Below, piece after piece: positions 51,757-61,310 of a stretch of DNA of 64,000 nt; the first letter of the stretch is position 1, and the number at the start of each line of letters is the position of its first letter. The stretch covers positions 1 to 64,000 of the forward strand of contig NZ_JABSOE010000006.1 of the NCBI RefSeq assembly GCF_013618865.1. The letters run 5' to 3'. A model generated the notes under the pieces. That model was not told where the DNA came from. It did not search any database and saw nothing but the letters and a program-made list of their open reading frames with translations. Source of the DNA: Phocaeicola faecicola. GTDB lineage: Bacteria > Bacteroidota > Bacteroidia > Bacteroidales > Bacteroidaceae. A program made the position numbers and the translations under genes.

Positions 51757-53031
51757 ATGGCACAACCGTTGGCAGAACGAATGCGTCCGCGTACATTGGA
51801 GGATTATATCGGACAGAAACATTTGGTAGGAGAAGGGGCAGTCTTGCGCCGCATGATTGACGCCGGGCGTATTTCATCCTTTATTCTGTGGGGACCGCCG
51901 GGAGTAGGAAAAACCACTTTGGCACAGATTATCGCTCACCGTCTGGAGGTTCCTTTCTATACGCTGAGTGCGGTTACCTCGGGGGTGAAGGAGGTACGTG
52001 AGGTGATTGACAAGGCCCGCAGCAACCGTTTCTTTTCGCAGCAGAGTCCGATTCTTTTTATTGATGAAATTCATCGTTTCAGCAAGTCTCAGCAAGATTC
52101 CTTACTGGGGGCAGTGGAGACGGGTGTCGTGACGCTGATTGGCGCCACTACCGAGAATCCGTCTTTCGAAGTGATTCGTCCGCTGCTCTCCCGGTGTCAG
52201 TTGTATGTGCTGAAATCCCTCGAGAAGGAGGACCTGCTGGAACTGTTGCACCTGGCTCTGACCAAGGATGTGGTACTGAAGGAAAAGGACATCCGTATCC
52301 TGGAGTCCGACGCCATGCTCCGGTATTCCGGTGGAGACGCACGGAAACTGCTGAATATTCTTGAACTCGTGGTAGAAGCCGAGGAAAAAGAGCCCATAGA
52401 GATTACGGATGCGATGGTGACCGACAGGCTTCAGCAGAATCCGCTGGCCTACGACAAGGATGGAGAGATGCATTATGATATCATTTCGGCCTTTATCAAA
52501 TCGATTCGGGGAAGTGACCCGGATGCCGCTCTCTACTGGCTTGCACGTATGATAGAAGGGGGAGAAGACCCGGCTTTCATTGCCCGACGGCTGTTGATTT
52601 CGGCTTCGGAAGATATCGGTCTGGCCAATCCGAATGCGATGCTGCTGGCCAATGCTGCTTTTGAGGCTGTCATGAAAATCGGCTGGCCGGAAGGAAGGAT
52701 TCCTTTGGCGGAGGTAACGGTGTATCTGGCAACGAGTCCGAAGAGCAACTCGGCCTATGAGGGAATCAATTCGGCACTGGAACTGGTGCGTGAGACCGGT
52801 AACCTGCCCGTGCCTTTGCACCTGCGAAACGCTCCGACCAAATTGATGAAGCAACTGGGATACGGCAAGGACTATAAGTATGCCCATGCTTACCCCGGTA
52901 ATTTTGTCCGGCAGCAGTTTATGCCCGATGAGTTGCAGGAGCACCGTATCTGGCATGCACAGGACAATGCGGCGGAAGCGAAACTGAAGGAGCGCATGCT
53001 GCGCCTGTGGGGGGAGCGTTTCGAAAAGTAA
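51757..53031 (+). CDS. rarA: Replication-associated recombination protein A
   Basis: A 424-aa AAA+ ATPase of the RarA/MgsA/WRNIP1 family, acting at stalled replication forks. ATG 51757 (MAQPLAERMRPRTLEDYIG) gives the usual length; the frame is open upstream through the tandem repeat but that part follows a promoter and is not family-like. Walker A GPPGVGKT (46-53), Walker B LFIDEIHRF, sensor ATTENPSFEV and the C-terminal SARP-like IGWPEGRIPLAEVTVYLATSPKSN region are present. Confidence 0.95.
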   Translation: MAQPLAERMRPRTLEDYIGQKHLVGEGAVLRRMIDAGRISSFILWGPPGVGKTTLAQIIAHRLEVPFYTLSAVTSGVKEVREVIDKARSNRFFSQQSPILFIDEIHRFSKSQQDSLLGAVETGVVTLIGATTENPSFEVIRPLLSRCQLYVLKSLEKEDLLELLHLALTKDVVLKEKDIRILESDAMLRYSGGDARKLLNILELVVEAEEKEPIEITDAMVTDRLQQNPLAYDKDGEMHYDIISAFIKSIRGSDPDAALYWLARMIEGGEDPAFIARRLLISASEDIGLANPNAMLLANAAFEAVMKIGWPEGRIPLAEVTVYLATSPKSNSAYEGINSALELVRETGNLPVPLHLRNAPTKLMKQLGYGKDYKYAHAYPGNFVRQQFMPDELQEHRIWHAQDNAAEAKLKERMLRLWGERFEK

Positions 53032-53075
53032 AAGGCAGGTTGGAACTGAATATGAATTTTATAAAAATATAGCGT

Positions 53076-54029
53076 ATGAAAATTGTGGTATTGGATGGAT
53101 ATACCTTGTCTGCCGACCGTAACGACTGGCGGGCACTGGATGAATTGGGAGAAACGGTGGTATATGACCGGACGGAGAAGGCAGATATCGTACAGCGTGC
53201 ACGGCAGGCTGAGGTGCTGCTGACAAACAAGTGTGTGATAGACCGTCAGGTGATGGAGCAGCTTCCGGAACTGAAATACATCGGGGTACTGGCAACGGGA
53301 TATAATATTGTAGACATTCAGGCTGCTGCCGAAAAGGGGATTGTCGTGACCAACGTGCCGGCTTACAGTACAGAGTCTGTTGCCCAGATGGTCTTTGCCC
53401 ATATCCTGAACCTTACGCAGCAGGTAGGACATTATGCGGCTGAGGTACGTGACAACGTATGGAGTAACCAGCCGGATTTCAGCTACCGGAATACACCGGT
53501 AATCGAACTGGCCGGAAAGCGTATCGGTATTGTCGGATTCGGACGTACCGGGGCGGCGACGGCACGTCTGGCAGCTGCCTTTGGCATGGAGGTAGCGGTG
53601 TATACCAGCAAACCGGAATCGGCTTTGCCGGCAGGCTATCATAAGGTGGGGCTGGATGAACTGTTTGCTTCTTCGGATGTGGTATCTCTTCATTGTCCGT
53701 TGAACCAGCAGACTGCGGAGATGGTGAATGCATCCCGTCTGGCACAGATGAAGCAGGGAGCCATTCTGATCAATACGGGAAGAGGAGGCCTTGTGGATGA
53801 GGCTGCACTGGCTGAGGCTTTGAAGGCAGGCAGACTGCTGGGAGCGGGACTGGATGTGCTGACATCGGAACCTCCTGCCGCCGATCATCCGCTGATTCAC
53901 TTGCCGAACTGTTTCATTACGCCTCATATTGCGTGGGCAACGGCAGAGGCCAGAGCGCGCCTGCTCGACCGGGTGGTGGAAAACATCAAGGCCTGGGTAG
54001 CGGGCAGTCCGGTGAATGTGGTGGGCTGA
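53076..54029 (+). CDS. D-2-hydroxyacid dehydrogenase (glycerate dehydrogenase-like)
   Basis: A 317-aa NAD-dependent dehydrogenase. The Rossmann motif GIVGFGRTGAATA (about 149-161), catalytic Arg in LINTGRGGLVDE, Glu in the LTSEPP segment and His in FITPHIAWAT fit the D-isomer-specific 2-hydroxyacid family, closest to hydroxypyruvate/glycerate dehydrogenases. The substrate cannot be fixed. It lies 44 nt after rarA and is probably co-transcribed with it. Confidence 0.88.
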   Translation: MKIVVLDGYTLSADRNDWRALDELGETVVYDRTEKADIVQRARQAEVLLTNKCVIDRQVMEQLPELKYIGVLATGYNIVDIQAAAEKGIVVTNVPAYSTESVAQMVFAHILNLTQQVGHYAAEVRDNVWSNQPDFSYRNTPVIELAGKRIGIVGFGRTGAATARLAAAFGMEVAVYTSKPESALPAGYHKVGLDELFASSDVVSLHCPLNQQTAEMVNASRLAQMKQGAILINTGRGGLVDEAALAEALKAGRLLGAGLDVLTSEPPAADHPLIHLPNCFITPHIAWATAEARARLLDRVVENIKAWVAGSPVNVVG

Positions 54030-54098
54030 ATGCCCGGAGAGTGACCGGGAGAAGAAATGAGAACCGAAACGGTTAAGTTTAACAGTATATCATCGAAT

Positions 54099-54569
54099 AT
54101 GTTGACGAAAGAACAAAGAATAGAGAAGGCGGTAGCCTTGTTTAAAGAAGGATTCAACTGCTCACAGTCGGTTGTGACAGCCTTTGCAGATATGTATGGT
54201 TTCACTAGGGAACAGGCGTTGCGGATGTCTGCTTCTTTCGGAGGAGGTATCGGTCGCATGCGTGAGACCTGTGGAGCTGCCTGCGGCATGTTCTTGCTGG
54301 CGGGACTGGAGACCGGAGCGACGGACGGAGCCGACAGGGAAGGTAAAGGAGCCAACTATGCCCTGGTGCAGCAACTGGCTGGAAAGTTCAAGGAAAAGAA
54401 TGGCGCCTTGAGGTGTGCCGACCTGCTGGGACTGACCAAAAAGGATCCGATTGTGGCTACTCCGGAAGTACGTACCGCCCAGTATTACGCCAAGCGTCCT
54501 TGTGCGAAAATGGTGGAAACGGCTGCCAGAATATGGGGAGATTACCTGGAAGAGCACGGAAGACTCTGA
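54099..54569 (+). CDS. C_GCAxxG_C_C-family redox protein
   Basis: A protein of 156 aa from ATG 54099; an ATG at 54057 adds 14 residues and is possible. Conserved cysteines lie in GFNCSQSV, in ETCGAACGMF (the family GCAxxG-type motif), in LRCADLL and in KRPCAKMV, so four cysteine positions match the C_GCAxxG_C_C pattern. The family is thought to bind a metal or iron-sulfur group. It follows the dehydrogenase gene in the same direction, perhaps as a redox partner, but this is only positional. Confidence 0.82.
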   Translation: MLTKEQRIEKAVALFKEGFNCSQSVVTAFADMYGFTREQALRMSASFGGGIGRMRETCGAACGMFLLAGLETGATDGADREGKGANYALVQQLAGKFKEKNGALRCADLLGLTKKDPIVATPEVRTAQYYAKRPCAKMVETAARIWGDYLEEHGRL

Positions 54570-54722
54570 TTTTCTGCCGGAAACCTTCGTCAAAATGGAA
54601 AATTTTTGAAATAAAATGCTCGTTCTTTATTTCTTTTTTACTAATTTTGTTGCAGAAACACAAGCACTTTCTCTTTAGTGAATGAAAGAGAATGATAGTA
54701 TTTATTTAAAATTTGATGAACT

Positions 54723-54926
54723 ATGTTACAGGAAAAAGCAGGTATTATTGCAGGTAAAATTTGGGAAACATTGAACGAAAAAGGTGAGTTGTCACAGAAA
54801 GATTTGAAAAAAGCCTTGAAAGTGCGGGCAGACAAGGACCTGTATCTGGGTCTGGGATGGCTGCTGAGAGAAGACAAGGTGGTTTTGAACGAACAGGACG
54901 GAGAATTTCTGATTAAATTGAAATAA
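54723..54926 (+). CDS. Small winged-helix protein (DUF2582-type)
   Basis: A 67-aa protein, one winged helix-turn-helix: EKAGIIAGKIWETLNEKGEL, helix 2-3 LSQKDLKKALKVRADKDLYL, and the wing VVLNEQDGEFLIKL. This matches DUF2582 proteins that occur widely in Bacteroidales. DNA-binding is plausible but targets are unknown. A terminator follows immediately. Confidence 0.8.
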   Translation: MLQEKAGIIAGKIWETLNEKGELSQKDLKKALKVRADKDLYLGLGWLLREDKVVLNEQDGEFLIKLK

Positions 54927-54948
54927 TTTGAAGTTTTAAATAATGGAC

Positions 54949-54990
54949 AAAAGCGTTGACAGGGCGGAAGCCGCTTCAACGCTTTTGTTG
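54949..54990 (+). terminator. Terminator before mazG
   Basis: AAAAGCGTTGA (54949-54959) pairs with TCAACGCTTTT (54976-54986). It ends the winged-helix transcript; the mazG start overlaps its 3' flank, so mazG translation must begin right after it. Confidence 0.7.
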
Positions 54991-54993
54991 TAA

Positions 54994-55806
54994 ATGGAGG
55001 ATATGATGCATACAAGAGAAGAACAGATGAAGGCATTCGGCCGTTTGCTGGATGTGTTGGATGAGTTAAGGGTGAAATGTCCGTGGGACCGTAAGCAGAC
55101 CAATGAGAGTCTGCGCCCGAATACGATTGAAGAGGTATATGAGCTTTGTGATGCTTTGATGAAAAAGGATACTCCCAATATCTGCAAGGAGCTGGGGGAT
55201 GTGTTGCTGCATGTCGTTTTCTATGCGAAAATCGGCAGTGAGACGGGCGACTTTGACATCAAGGATGTGTGCGACCGCTTGTGTGATAAACTGATCTTCC
55301 GTCATCCTCATGTCTTCGGTGAGGTGAAGGCCGATACGGCTGAACAGGTTTCGGAAAACTGGGAGCAGATCAAGCTGAAGGAGAAGGGAGGCAACAAATC
55401 GGTATTGAGCGGAGTGCCTGAAGCCTTGCCTTCATTGATCAAGTCTTATCGTATCCAGGACAAGGCACGCAATGTCGGTTTCGACTGGGAGGAGCGTGAA
55501 CAGGTTTGGGACAAGGTGAAGGAAGAAATCACTGAATTTGAAGCGGAAGTGGCTCACATGGACCGTGACAAGGCCGAAGCGGAGTTCGGCGACCTGATGT
55601 TCAGTCTGGTCAATGCGGCCCGTCTGTACAAGATCAATCCGGACAATGCCCTGGAACGAACCAACCAGAAGTTTATCCGTCGTTTCAATTACCTGGAGGA
55701 GCATACCTTGAAGCAGGGAAGAAACCTGACCGATATGACACTGGAGGAAATGGATGCAATCTGGAACGAAGCCAAGGAGAAGGAAAGAAACTCAGAGAAC
55801 CGGTAA
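54994..55806 (+). CDS. mazG: Nucleoside triphosphate pyrophosphohydrolase MazG
   Basis: A 270-aa two-repeat MazG. Metal-binding acidic motifs occur in the first repeat (TIEEVYELCDALMK, KELGDVLLHVVFYAKIG) and the second (KEEITEFEAEVAHMDRDKAEAEFGDLMFSLVN). LRVKCPWDRKQTNESLRP is diagnostic. It hydrolyses non-canonical or excess NTPs to NMPs and lowers ppGpp-related stress in E. coli. The start may be Met1, Met4 or Met5. Confidence 0.94.
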   Translation: MEDMMHTREEQMKAFGRLLDVLDELRVKCPWDRKQTNESLRPNTIEEVYELCDALMKKDTPNICKELGDVLLHVVFYAKIGSETGDFDIKDVCDRLCDKLIFRHPHVFGEVKADTAEQVSENWEQIKLKEKGGNKSVLSGVPEALPSLIKSYRIQDKARNVGFDWEEREQVWDKVKEEITEFEAEVAHMDRDKAEAEFGDLMFSLVNAARLYKINPDNALERTNQKFIRRFNYLEEHTLKQGRNLTDMTLEEMDAIWNEAKEKERNSENR

Positions 55807-55834
55807 TCCGACAAGGATTGTATTGGATGAGACA

Positions 55835-55881
55835 GAAAAGATCCCCCATCGGAAAAGCATATGTGTTCCGATGGGGGATCT
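55835..55881 (-). terminator. Terminator of metallophosphatase gene
   Basis: A perfect 16-bp stem (55839-55854 with 55866-55881) is followed on the minus strand by TTTTCTG. It separates the convergent mazG and phosphatase genes. Confidence 0.75.
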
Positions 55882-55930
55882 GCTGTATGTACCGGTCAGC
55901 CATGTGCAGTTTCCGGTTCCGGAGAACGGT

Positions 55931-56875
55931 TTATTTGCTGCGGGTTACCGTATGAAGTATCTTTCCGTTCTTGTCCATCATGTACAGGTTCAGTACCTTC
56001 TTGTCGGCCGTAATGAGAGAGAAACCTGCCTGGTCGCTGCAGAACTGAGTACCTTCGACGGGGCTGACCTTGCGGCTCAGTGAGCCGGAAGAATTCACCA
56101 CGTAATCTAAGTGGCTTCCCGGTTTGCGGATGTGCTGGAAATTGTGGATGTGTCCGCACAGATACATGTCTACGTTCTTGTGCTTGCGCAGCAAGGTATC
56201 GAGACGCTTCTGGAGGTCAGTGCGTTCCGACGTGCTTTTGTCGGTATCTGCATAAATCGGATGGTGTCCCACTACCAGTACCCAGTCTTCTTTCGCTACA
56301 GTCAGAACAGAGTCAATCCATGCCAGCTGTCTGTTCAGGTCCTGTTTGCATGCATCAGGATATTTGTCGGTATCCTTACGGTATTTGTCGAGCAGGGAAG
56401 GCGTATCGATCATGACCAGGCGGACAGTGACATCGTCATTCTCTTCTACACGGGTATAATAGCGTGCCGGCATTCTCCAGCGGGCACTGACCTGACTGTA
56501 GTCGATGACTGCCTGCGTATTTCCACGGTATTCGTGGTTTCCCAGGATGGGATACCAGGGAATCATCAGGTCCGGATGACTGTAAACCAGTTCGTAGTTG
56601 GTCATCCAAAGCGGGTCATTGACACTCCGGACTCCTTCGAAATGATGTACGTCACCCGCAGCGACCACAAACTCAATGTCTACGTTTTCTGCCATCTTGC
56701 CCATGGTCTCAGCGATAGGCTTCTGGTCGTAATATCCGTTACGTCCCAAGTCGTTGGCCAGATAGAAATTGACAGGCTTTTCCAAGCTCTTCCAGGTTGC
56801 CGCATCTTGTGCGAAACCGCATACTGTAATCCACAGTGCGCAAAGTGTGATAATTGTTTTTTTCATTGAATTCAT
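55931..56875 (-). CDS. Secreted metallophosphatase (acid-phosphatase-like)
   Basis: A 314-aa protein from ATG 56875 (or 56866); the longer frame upstream is rejected because it adds a non-coding-like N-terminus before the signal peptide (KKTIITLCALWITVCGFAQ). Calcineurin-type motifs are complete: NDLGRNGYYDQ, AGDVHHFEG with Asp75, GNHEYRG (112-118), VVGHHPIYAD and CGHIHNFQHI. The tartrate-resistant acid phosphatase subgroup fits best. It follows the beta-helix lipoprotein and TonB receptor on the same strand, so it may release phosphate from the imported or captured substrate. Confidence 0.85.
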   Translation of the reverse strand: MNSMKKTIITLCALWITVCGFAQDAATWKSLEKPVNFYLANDLGRNGYYDQKPIAETMGKMAENVDIEFVVAAGDVHHFEGVRSVNDPLWMTNYELVYSHPDLMIPWYPILGNHEYRGNTQAVIDYSQVSARWRMPARYYTRVEENDDVTVRLVMIDTPSLLDKYRKDTDKYPDACKQDLNRQLAWIDSVLTVAKEDWVLVVGHHPIYADTDKSTSERTDLQKRLDTLLRKHKNVDMYLCGHIHNFQHIRKPGSHLDYVVNSSGSLSRKVSPVEGTQFCSDQAGFSLITADKKVLNLYMMDKNGKILHTVTRSK

Positions 56876-57030
56876 AATTGTAAGATTCTTGATTGCTGAT
56901 GCAAAGTAAAGAAGCAAATCTGAAAAAATGTTGAAATCCGAAATCTGTTTTTGGGGTAAAAAGAAGGTTCGAAATCTCGGAGGGTATTTCGAACCTTTCT
57001 TCACTAAAGTGCTATTGTATATAGAGATTG

Positions 57031-58419
57031 TTATTTAGTTCCGTAAGCTCCGAAGCGTGCTTCCACTCTAGGTGAAGTATATACCTTCTGGTTTACGGTC
57101 AGACCTTCTGTGCCGAACAATGGAGCCATTTTGGCATCGTTGCCGCTGTAGGCACCGTTCAGTACTGCAGAACCGGCCTGTACATGGAAGTCCCACGCAT
57201 CGTTGTAGACATACTCAGTCAGTGAAACCTCGTTGATCGGGAAGTTCACGAACAACGGATCCTTGGAATCCTCTTCTGTGGCAATGACACTGTGCTTGTC
57301 TACCTTTTCTACATCGTATTCATCAAACGGCTTGCCGTCTTCTTCGTAGTTGTATCCTTCCCATGAATACTCGATACCTCTCTTATATACATAGTTCGGA
57401 TCTACCTTCTGGCTGCCTGAAGCATAGTAGTTGTAGTCGATGACTGAATTTACATCGTCGTAGCGGCCGTCTTCCGGTGATGCCGGCTGGTCCAGGTCGG
57501 GAGTCATGGCTCTGAACTTACAGTTGACCATCAGGTTGTTGAACACATGTACGGCCGCATTTTCCTGCACATACACACATCCGCCCTTGTCACTGTCGCG
57601 ACGCCATCCGGCATTGATGATGGTATTGTTGTATGCCTGGATTCTGGCCTGTGCACGTACTTCGCTCTGGTCTGAGCTGGACAGTTTCAGTCCGTTGGTG
57701 TTGGGAGAGAACATGATGTTGCCTGCCACGTCCACCATACATCCCGATTTCACGTTGACTGCCTCTTCACCCGTCTCACCGTTTCCGACAAACGTATTGT
57801 TCATGATGATACCGTTTCCACCCATCATGTAGATGGCATCCGATTTACCGTATCGCAGGACAGAGTTGCAGATGACGTATCTTCCCTGAGGATTGGTAGT
57901 GGTAATCTGCGGATACATATCCTCTCCGGCTTCATAGATACCTGCATTTACGGCCGGAGCTCCTTCGATGGTTTCTCCTCCCGCATATTCAATGATGGTA
58001 TGGTCAATCAGCATTTCCTGGCAAGTAGAAGTCGCTACGATTCCGCCCCATTTTCCGGCAAAGATATTTTCCTTCGTACGTTCGGCTTCCGGAAGCGAGA
58101 AGAGGATAGGCTTTTCAGCAGTACCCTCACAGTACAGGTTTCCTTTTACAGTAAATTCGATAGGAAGTTCATTGACACCCACTTTCTGAGTAGCGATGAT
58201 CTGCGCTCCTTCCTTGATAATAAGAGAAGTTCCTTCGGGAACTACATAATGGTCTTTCAATTCCACAACTGTATCTGCCGGCCATATGATGACGTCATCG
58301 TTTTCTGAGCCCTGACCGCCCTGTTCGGGGCCGTTTGAGAAGTCTTCGTTTGAACAAGCTGTTGTCAGTGACAATGAGAATAAAGCTGTTCCCGCCAATA
58401 ATACATTCTTAAGTTTCAT
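57031..58419 (-). CDS. Right-handed beta-helix surface lipoprotein
   Basis: A 462-aa lipoprotein with lipobox Cys22 (SLTTAC), an acidic spacer, then repeated short strands typical of parallel beta-helices: LIIKEGAQIIATQKVGV, FTVKGNLYCEGTAEKPI, VICNSVLRYGKSDAIYM, GIIMNNTFVGNGE, CMVDVAGNIMFSPNTNG and VHVFNNLMVNC. No pectate-lyase catalytic signature is recognised. Immediately downstream of a TonB receptor, it occupies the place where SusD would be, so it may be the surface capture protein. Confidence 0.75.
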   Translation of the reverse strand: MKLKNVLLAGTALFSLSLTTACSNEDFSNGPEQGGQGSENDDVIIWPADTVVELKDHYVVPEGTSLIIKEGAQIIATQKVGVNELPIEFTVKGNLYCEGTAEKPILFSLPEAERTKENIFAGKWGGIVATSTCQEMLIDHTIIEYAGGETIEGAPAVNAGIYEAGEDMYPQITTTNPQGRYVICNSVLRYGKSDAIYMMGGNGIIMNNTFVGNGETGEEAVNVKSGCMVDVAGNIMFSPNTNGLKLSSSDQSEVRAQARIQAYNNTIINAGWRRDSDKGGCVYVQENAAVHVFNNLMVNCKFRAMTPDLDQPASPEDGRYDDVNSVIDYNYYASGSQKVDPNYVYKRGIEYSWEGYNYEEDGKPFDEYDVEKVDKHSVIATEEDSKDPLFVNFPINEVSLTEYVYNDAWDFHVQAGSAVLNGAYSGNDAKMAPLFGTEGLTVNQKVYTSPRVEARFGAYGTK

Positions 58420-58455
58420 GTTACTTAGTTTAAAAAGTTAGTTTATCGATTTTTA

Positions 58456-61110
58456 TTATAGTTTGTATCTTATTCCTAGCATGAACGACTGTCCGTGCCA
58501 TTCCTTACGTTCGATCAGGTTGCCGTCTTTCCGTTCAAATCCGGTGACACCGTCTGTCTGAGGACCTTTGTGAGTGTATCTCAGCAAAGGAGTATCCAGC
58601 AGGTTCGAAGCCTTGGCATAGATGGAAATGCCGTTCTTGAAACTTTTCTCTACCGAAGCATCGAGCTGCATGTATCCGTCTTCCCAGATATCGTTGTCCA
58701 GGTAATTGGAAACCTCACTCAGGCGTTTGCCCGTATAACTTCCGGCCAGCTGTCCTTCCCAGCCATGCTTGGTACTCTTGAACAGCAGCGACAGATTGGC
58801 TACGTGGGCTGCCTGTCCGTACAGCGGTCTCGACTGTGTGACGCGTATCACTTCCGAGCCGTTCATGGTGCGCTTGTCGGTCGTAATCTTGGAATGTGTG
58901 TACGTATAGTTGGCCTTAATGCCAAACCAGTTGAAATATTTCATGAGGTCGACTTCCAGTCCCAGGTTCGTTGCATTTCCGAAATTCATCGGAATATAGA
59001 AAGCATCCGAGCCCTGTATCTCCAGTCCGTACTCAATCGGGTTCTGCAGGTATTTGTAGAAGACACCTACCATGAACTGTTCCGAAGATTTAGGGAAGAA
59101 CTCATAGCGCAGGTCGATGTTGTCGGCCACTGTATGCTTCAGGTCCGGATTACCCTTCTCATCGTAATCCTCGTTCAGAATGGTATAAGGTACGATTTCG
59201 AAGAAGCTCGGCCGGTTGATGGCCCGTGCATAAGAGAACCGGAGGTTGGCATTCTCGTGTACCCCGTATTTCAGGTGGAAGCTGGGCAGTACATCCGTAT
59301 ACACCTGACTGTTTTCTGCCTTAACATCGCCGACCGGGTATTTCAGCAGGTATCCCTGATCGGTATGTTCCACACGTACCCCTGCAATCAGTTCCCATTT
59401 CGGGAAAGTGTATTTCACCATACCGTATCCGGCACCGATCTTTTCAGTGGCATCGTAGTTCAATGCCCCGCTGATGTTCCGGCTTTTGAAGTCAAACTGG
59501 ATTTCATCGTAATTGTTCCAATCCTCTCCGCGGTATTGCGGAGCTCCCAGTTCCGTCTGGAAGGTATATTCATTGAAGTAACTGTCCCTTTTCTTGTCGC
59601 GGTACATACCTCCGGCAGAAAAGTCGAGTACAGCCCCTCCGTCGAGTTTCCATTTGTAGGACAGGTCCAGGTATCCGGCCTTGTCGTTGTCCGAGTTGTG
59701 TTCCCATCGGCGGACCAGTGCCTTGTTGACCGCTACACGGTCTCCACCGTCGAGCAGACTGATTTCCGCATTGTCGGGAGTTTCACTGAATGCTTTTGAG
59801 ATGACTGCCGACCAGCTGAGGCGCAGGGCGTTGTCGTCCAGGAATCCATGTTCCCCTTTCAGTGTAGAGTTGATGATATACTGGCGGTTCCATTTCATTC
59901 TGACCTTTTCTTCCTCCTTGTCCTTCCGGTCGCGCACCTCCGCTTCCCGCATGTCCATATATCCGTTGTACCAGGTCAGCTTGTGGCGCGGACTGATGTG
60001 ATAGTCCAGTTTGGCATGGGCACCGATGCGTGTCTGCTGTGCCGAGTAATTACGGTCTTCCACGTTGTCATTGTCTCTTCCCGGCTGATAGAAAATCTGA
60101 CTTTCCTTTCCTCTGTAAGTATTCAGGAAGCTTCCGGCAAGCATTACGCCCAAGCGGTCACCGAAGAAACGGTCGCCGTATGACAGTCCGGCTGTCAGGT
60201 CCGGAAGCGGCCGGCTCCACTTCATGTGAAGGTTGTCCTGCGTAAAGTCATTGTTGGTTATCGTGAATTTTTCGGGCTTTCCCATACGTTCATAAGGAGA
60301 TTCCTTTGCGATGGCACCGTGGTTGAACGACTGAAAATCCCGGTCGAAATACATGGAGTTGTAACCGGTAGAAAGATTGGCCGTAAACTGTCTTTCCGAG
60401 GGGGCATCTTTCATAATCAGGTTGACGGCTCCTCCGATTCCGTCGCCTTCCATGTTGGCGGTCAGTGATTTGGTAACCTCCAGACGGTCGAGCATTTCCG
60501 ACGGAAAGATATCCAGAGGAACGAAACGGTTCTTGTTGTCCGGGCTCGGAATTTTCACTCCGTTGACCAGTGTATAATTGTATCGTTTGTCCATACCCCT
60601 CAGGATGGCATACTGTCCTTCACCGCTGCTGTTGCGTTCCACCGTCACTCCCGACATGCGTTGAATGACATTGGCCACCGTAATGTCCGGAGACAGTTCA
60701 ATGGCTTTGGCGCTCATCACATTGACCACGTTCATTGCCGCCCGTTCGATGCCTCGGGCTCCGGCTTCCGTACGTCCCGGATTGCTGGCTACCACGGTAA
60801 CCCCTTCCAGTACGACATCGTCGCTCTTGAGCGGTATGATAATTTCCGTATCCTTACTGTCAACCGTTACCTCACACTTCTTATAACCCACATACGAACA
60901 GATTAATGTATACTTAGGCTGGATGGAGGAGAGATTGAAACTTCCGTCCATTCCCGATACTGCTCCTTTTCCGGGTTCTTCTTTCACAAGAATGGAAGCT
61001 CCGATAATTTCTTCACCAGTCTGTGCATCTTTTACTATTCCTTTGATATCTCTTGCATTCAGATTTGCGCTGGCAAGAATCAATACACCTAATGCCCAAT
61101 TTGTTTTCAT
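58456..61110 (-). CDS. TonB-dependent outer-membrane receptor (non-SusC type)
   Basis: An 884-aa receptor with signal peptide (LILASANLNAR), a carboxypeptidase-like regulatory domain (about 20-100, IKGIVKDAQTGEEIIGAS), a plug with QRMSGVTVERNSSGEGQYAILRG and MEGDGIGGAVNLIMKD, and a barrel ending GIRYKL. The plug and barrel resemble FecA/PhuR-type or CirA-like Bacteroidetes receptors, not SusC (no paired SusD). It leads the beta-helix and metallophosphatase genes; a possible -7 box is at 61135-61142. Ligand unknown; a phosphorylated compound is inferred from neighbours. Confidence 0.9.
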   Translation of the reverse strand: MKTNWALGVLILASANLNARDIKGIVKDAQTGEEIIGASILVKEEPGKGAVSGMDGSFNLSSIQPKYTLICSYVGYKKCEVTVDSKDTEIIIPLKSDDVVLEGVTVVASNPGRTEAGARGIERAAMNVVNVMSAKAIELSPDITVANVIQRMSGVTVERNSSGEGQYAILRGMDKRYNYTLVNGVKIPSPDNKNRFVPLDIFPSEMLDRLEVTKSLTANMEGDGIGGAVNLIMKDAPSERQFTANLSTGYNSMYFDRDFQSFNHGAIAKESPYERMGKPEKFTITNNDFTQDNLHMKWSRPLPDLTAGLSYGDRFFGDRLGVMLAGSFLNTYRGKESQIFYQPGRDNDNVEDRNYSAQQTRIGAHAKLDYHISPRHKLTWYNGYMDMREAEVRDRKDKEEEKVRMKWNRQYIINSTLKGEHGFLDDNALRLSWSAVISKAFSETPDNAEISLLDGGDRVAVNKALVRRWEHNSDNDKAGYLDLSYKWKLDGGAVLDFSAGGMYRDKKRDSYFNEYTFQTELGAPQYRGEDWNNYDEIQFDFKSRNISGALNYDATEKIGAGYGMVKYTFPKWELIAGVRVEHTDQGYLLKYPVGDVKAENSQVYTDVLPSFHLKYGVHENANLRFSYARAINRPSFFEIVPYTILNEDYDEKGNPDLKHTVADNIDLRYEFFPKSSEQFMVGVFYKYLQNPIEYGLEIQGSDAFYIPMNFGNATNLGLEVDLMKYFNWFGIKANYTYTHSKITTDKRTMNGSEVIRVTQSRPLYGQAAHVANLSLLFKSTKHGWEGQLAGSYTGKRLSEVSNYLDNDIWEDGYMQLDASVEKSFKNGISIYAKASNLLDTPLLRYTHKGPQTDGVTGFERKDGNLIERKEWHGQSFMLGIRYKL

Positions 61111-61134
61111 CTATCTCCTTTTATTTTGACGCTG

Positions 61135-61142
61135 CAAAAGTA
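61135..61142 (-). promoter_or_regulatory. Candidate -7 box for TonB receptor operon
   Basis: The minus strand reads TACTTTTG, matching TAnnTTTG, 24 nt before the receptor start. Confidence 0.5.
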
Positions 61143-61195
61143 GACCTTGGTTTTTTCATGATAGTTTCGGAGATATTTCAAAACTGATACAAAAC

Positions 61196-61265
61196 AAAAA
61201 AAATCTCTTTACATGGGTCATGGCCAGAGCCGGGCAGGGGAAATGCCGTGACAGATGTAAAGAGA
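61196..61265 (-). terminator. Strong terminator of histidine phosphatase gene
   Basis: TCTCTTTACAT (61204-61214) pairs with ATGTAAAGAGA (61255-61265), extended inside by GTCATGGC with GCCGTGAC. T8 follows on the minus strand. It separates the phosphatase transcript from the TonB operon. Confidence 0.85.
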
Positions 61266-61310
61266 GTGGGGGATTTCATCCGTTTACGGATGATTCGGAT
61301 ACCCTAAATG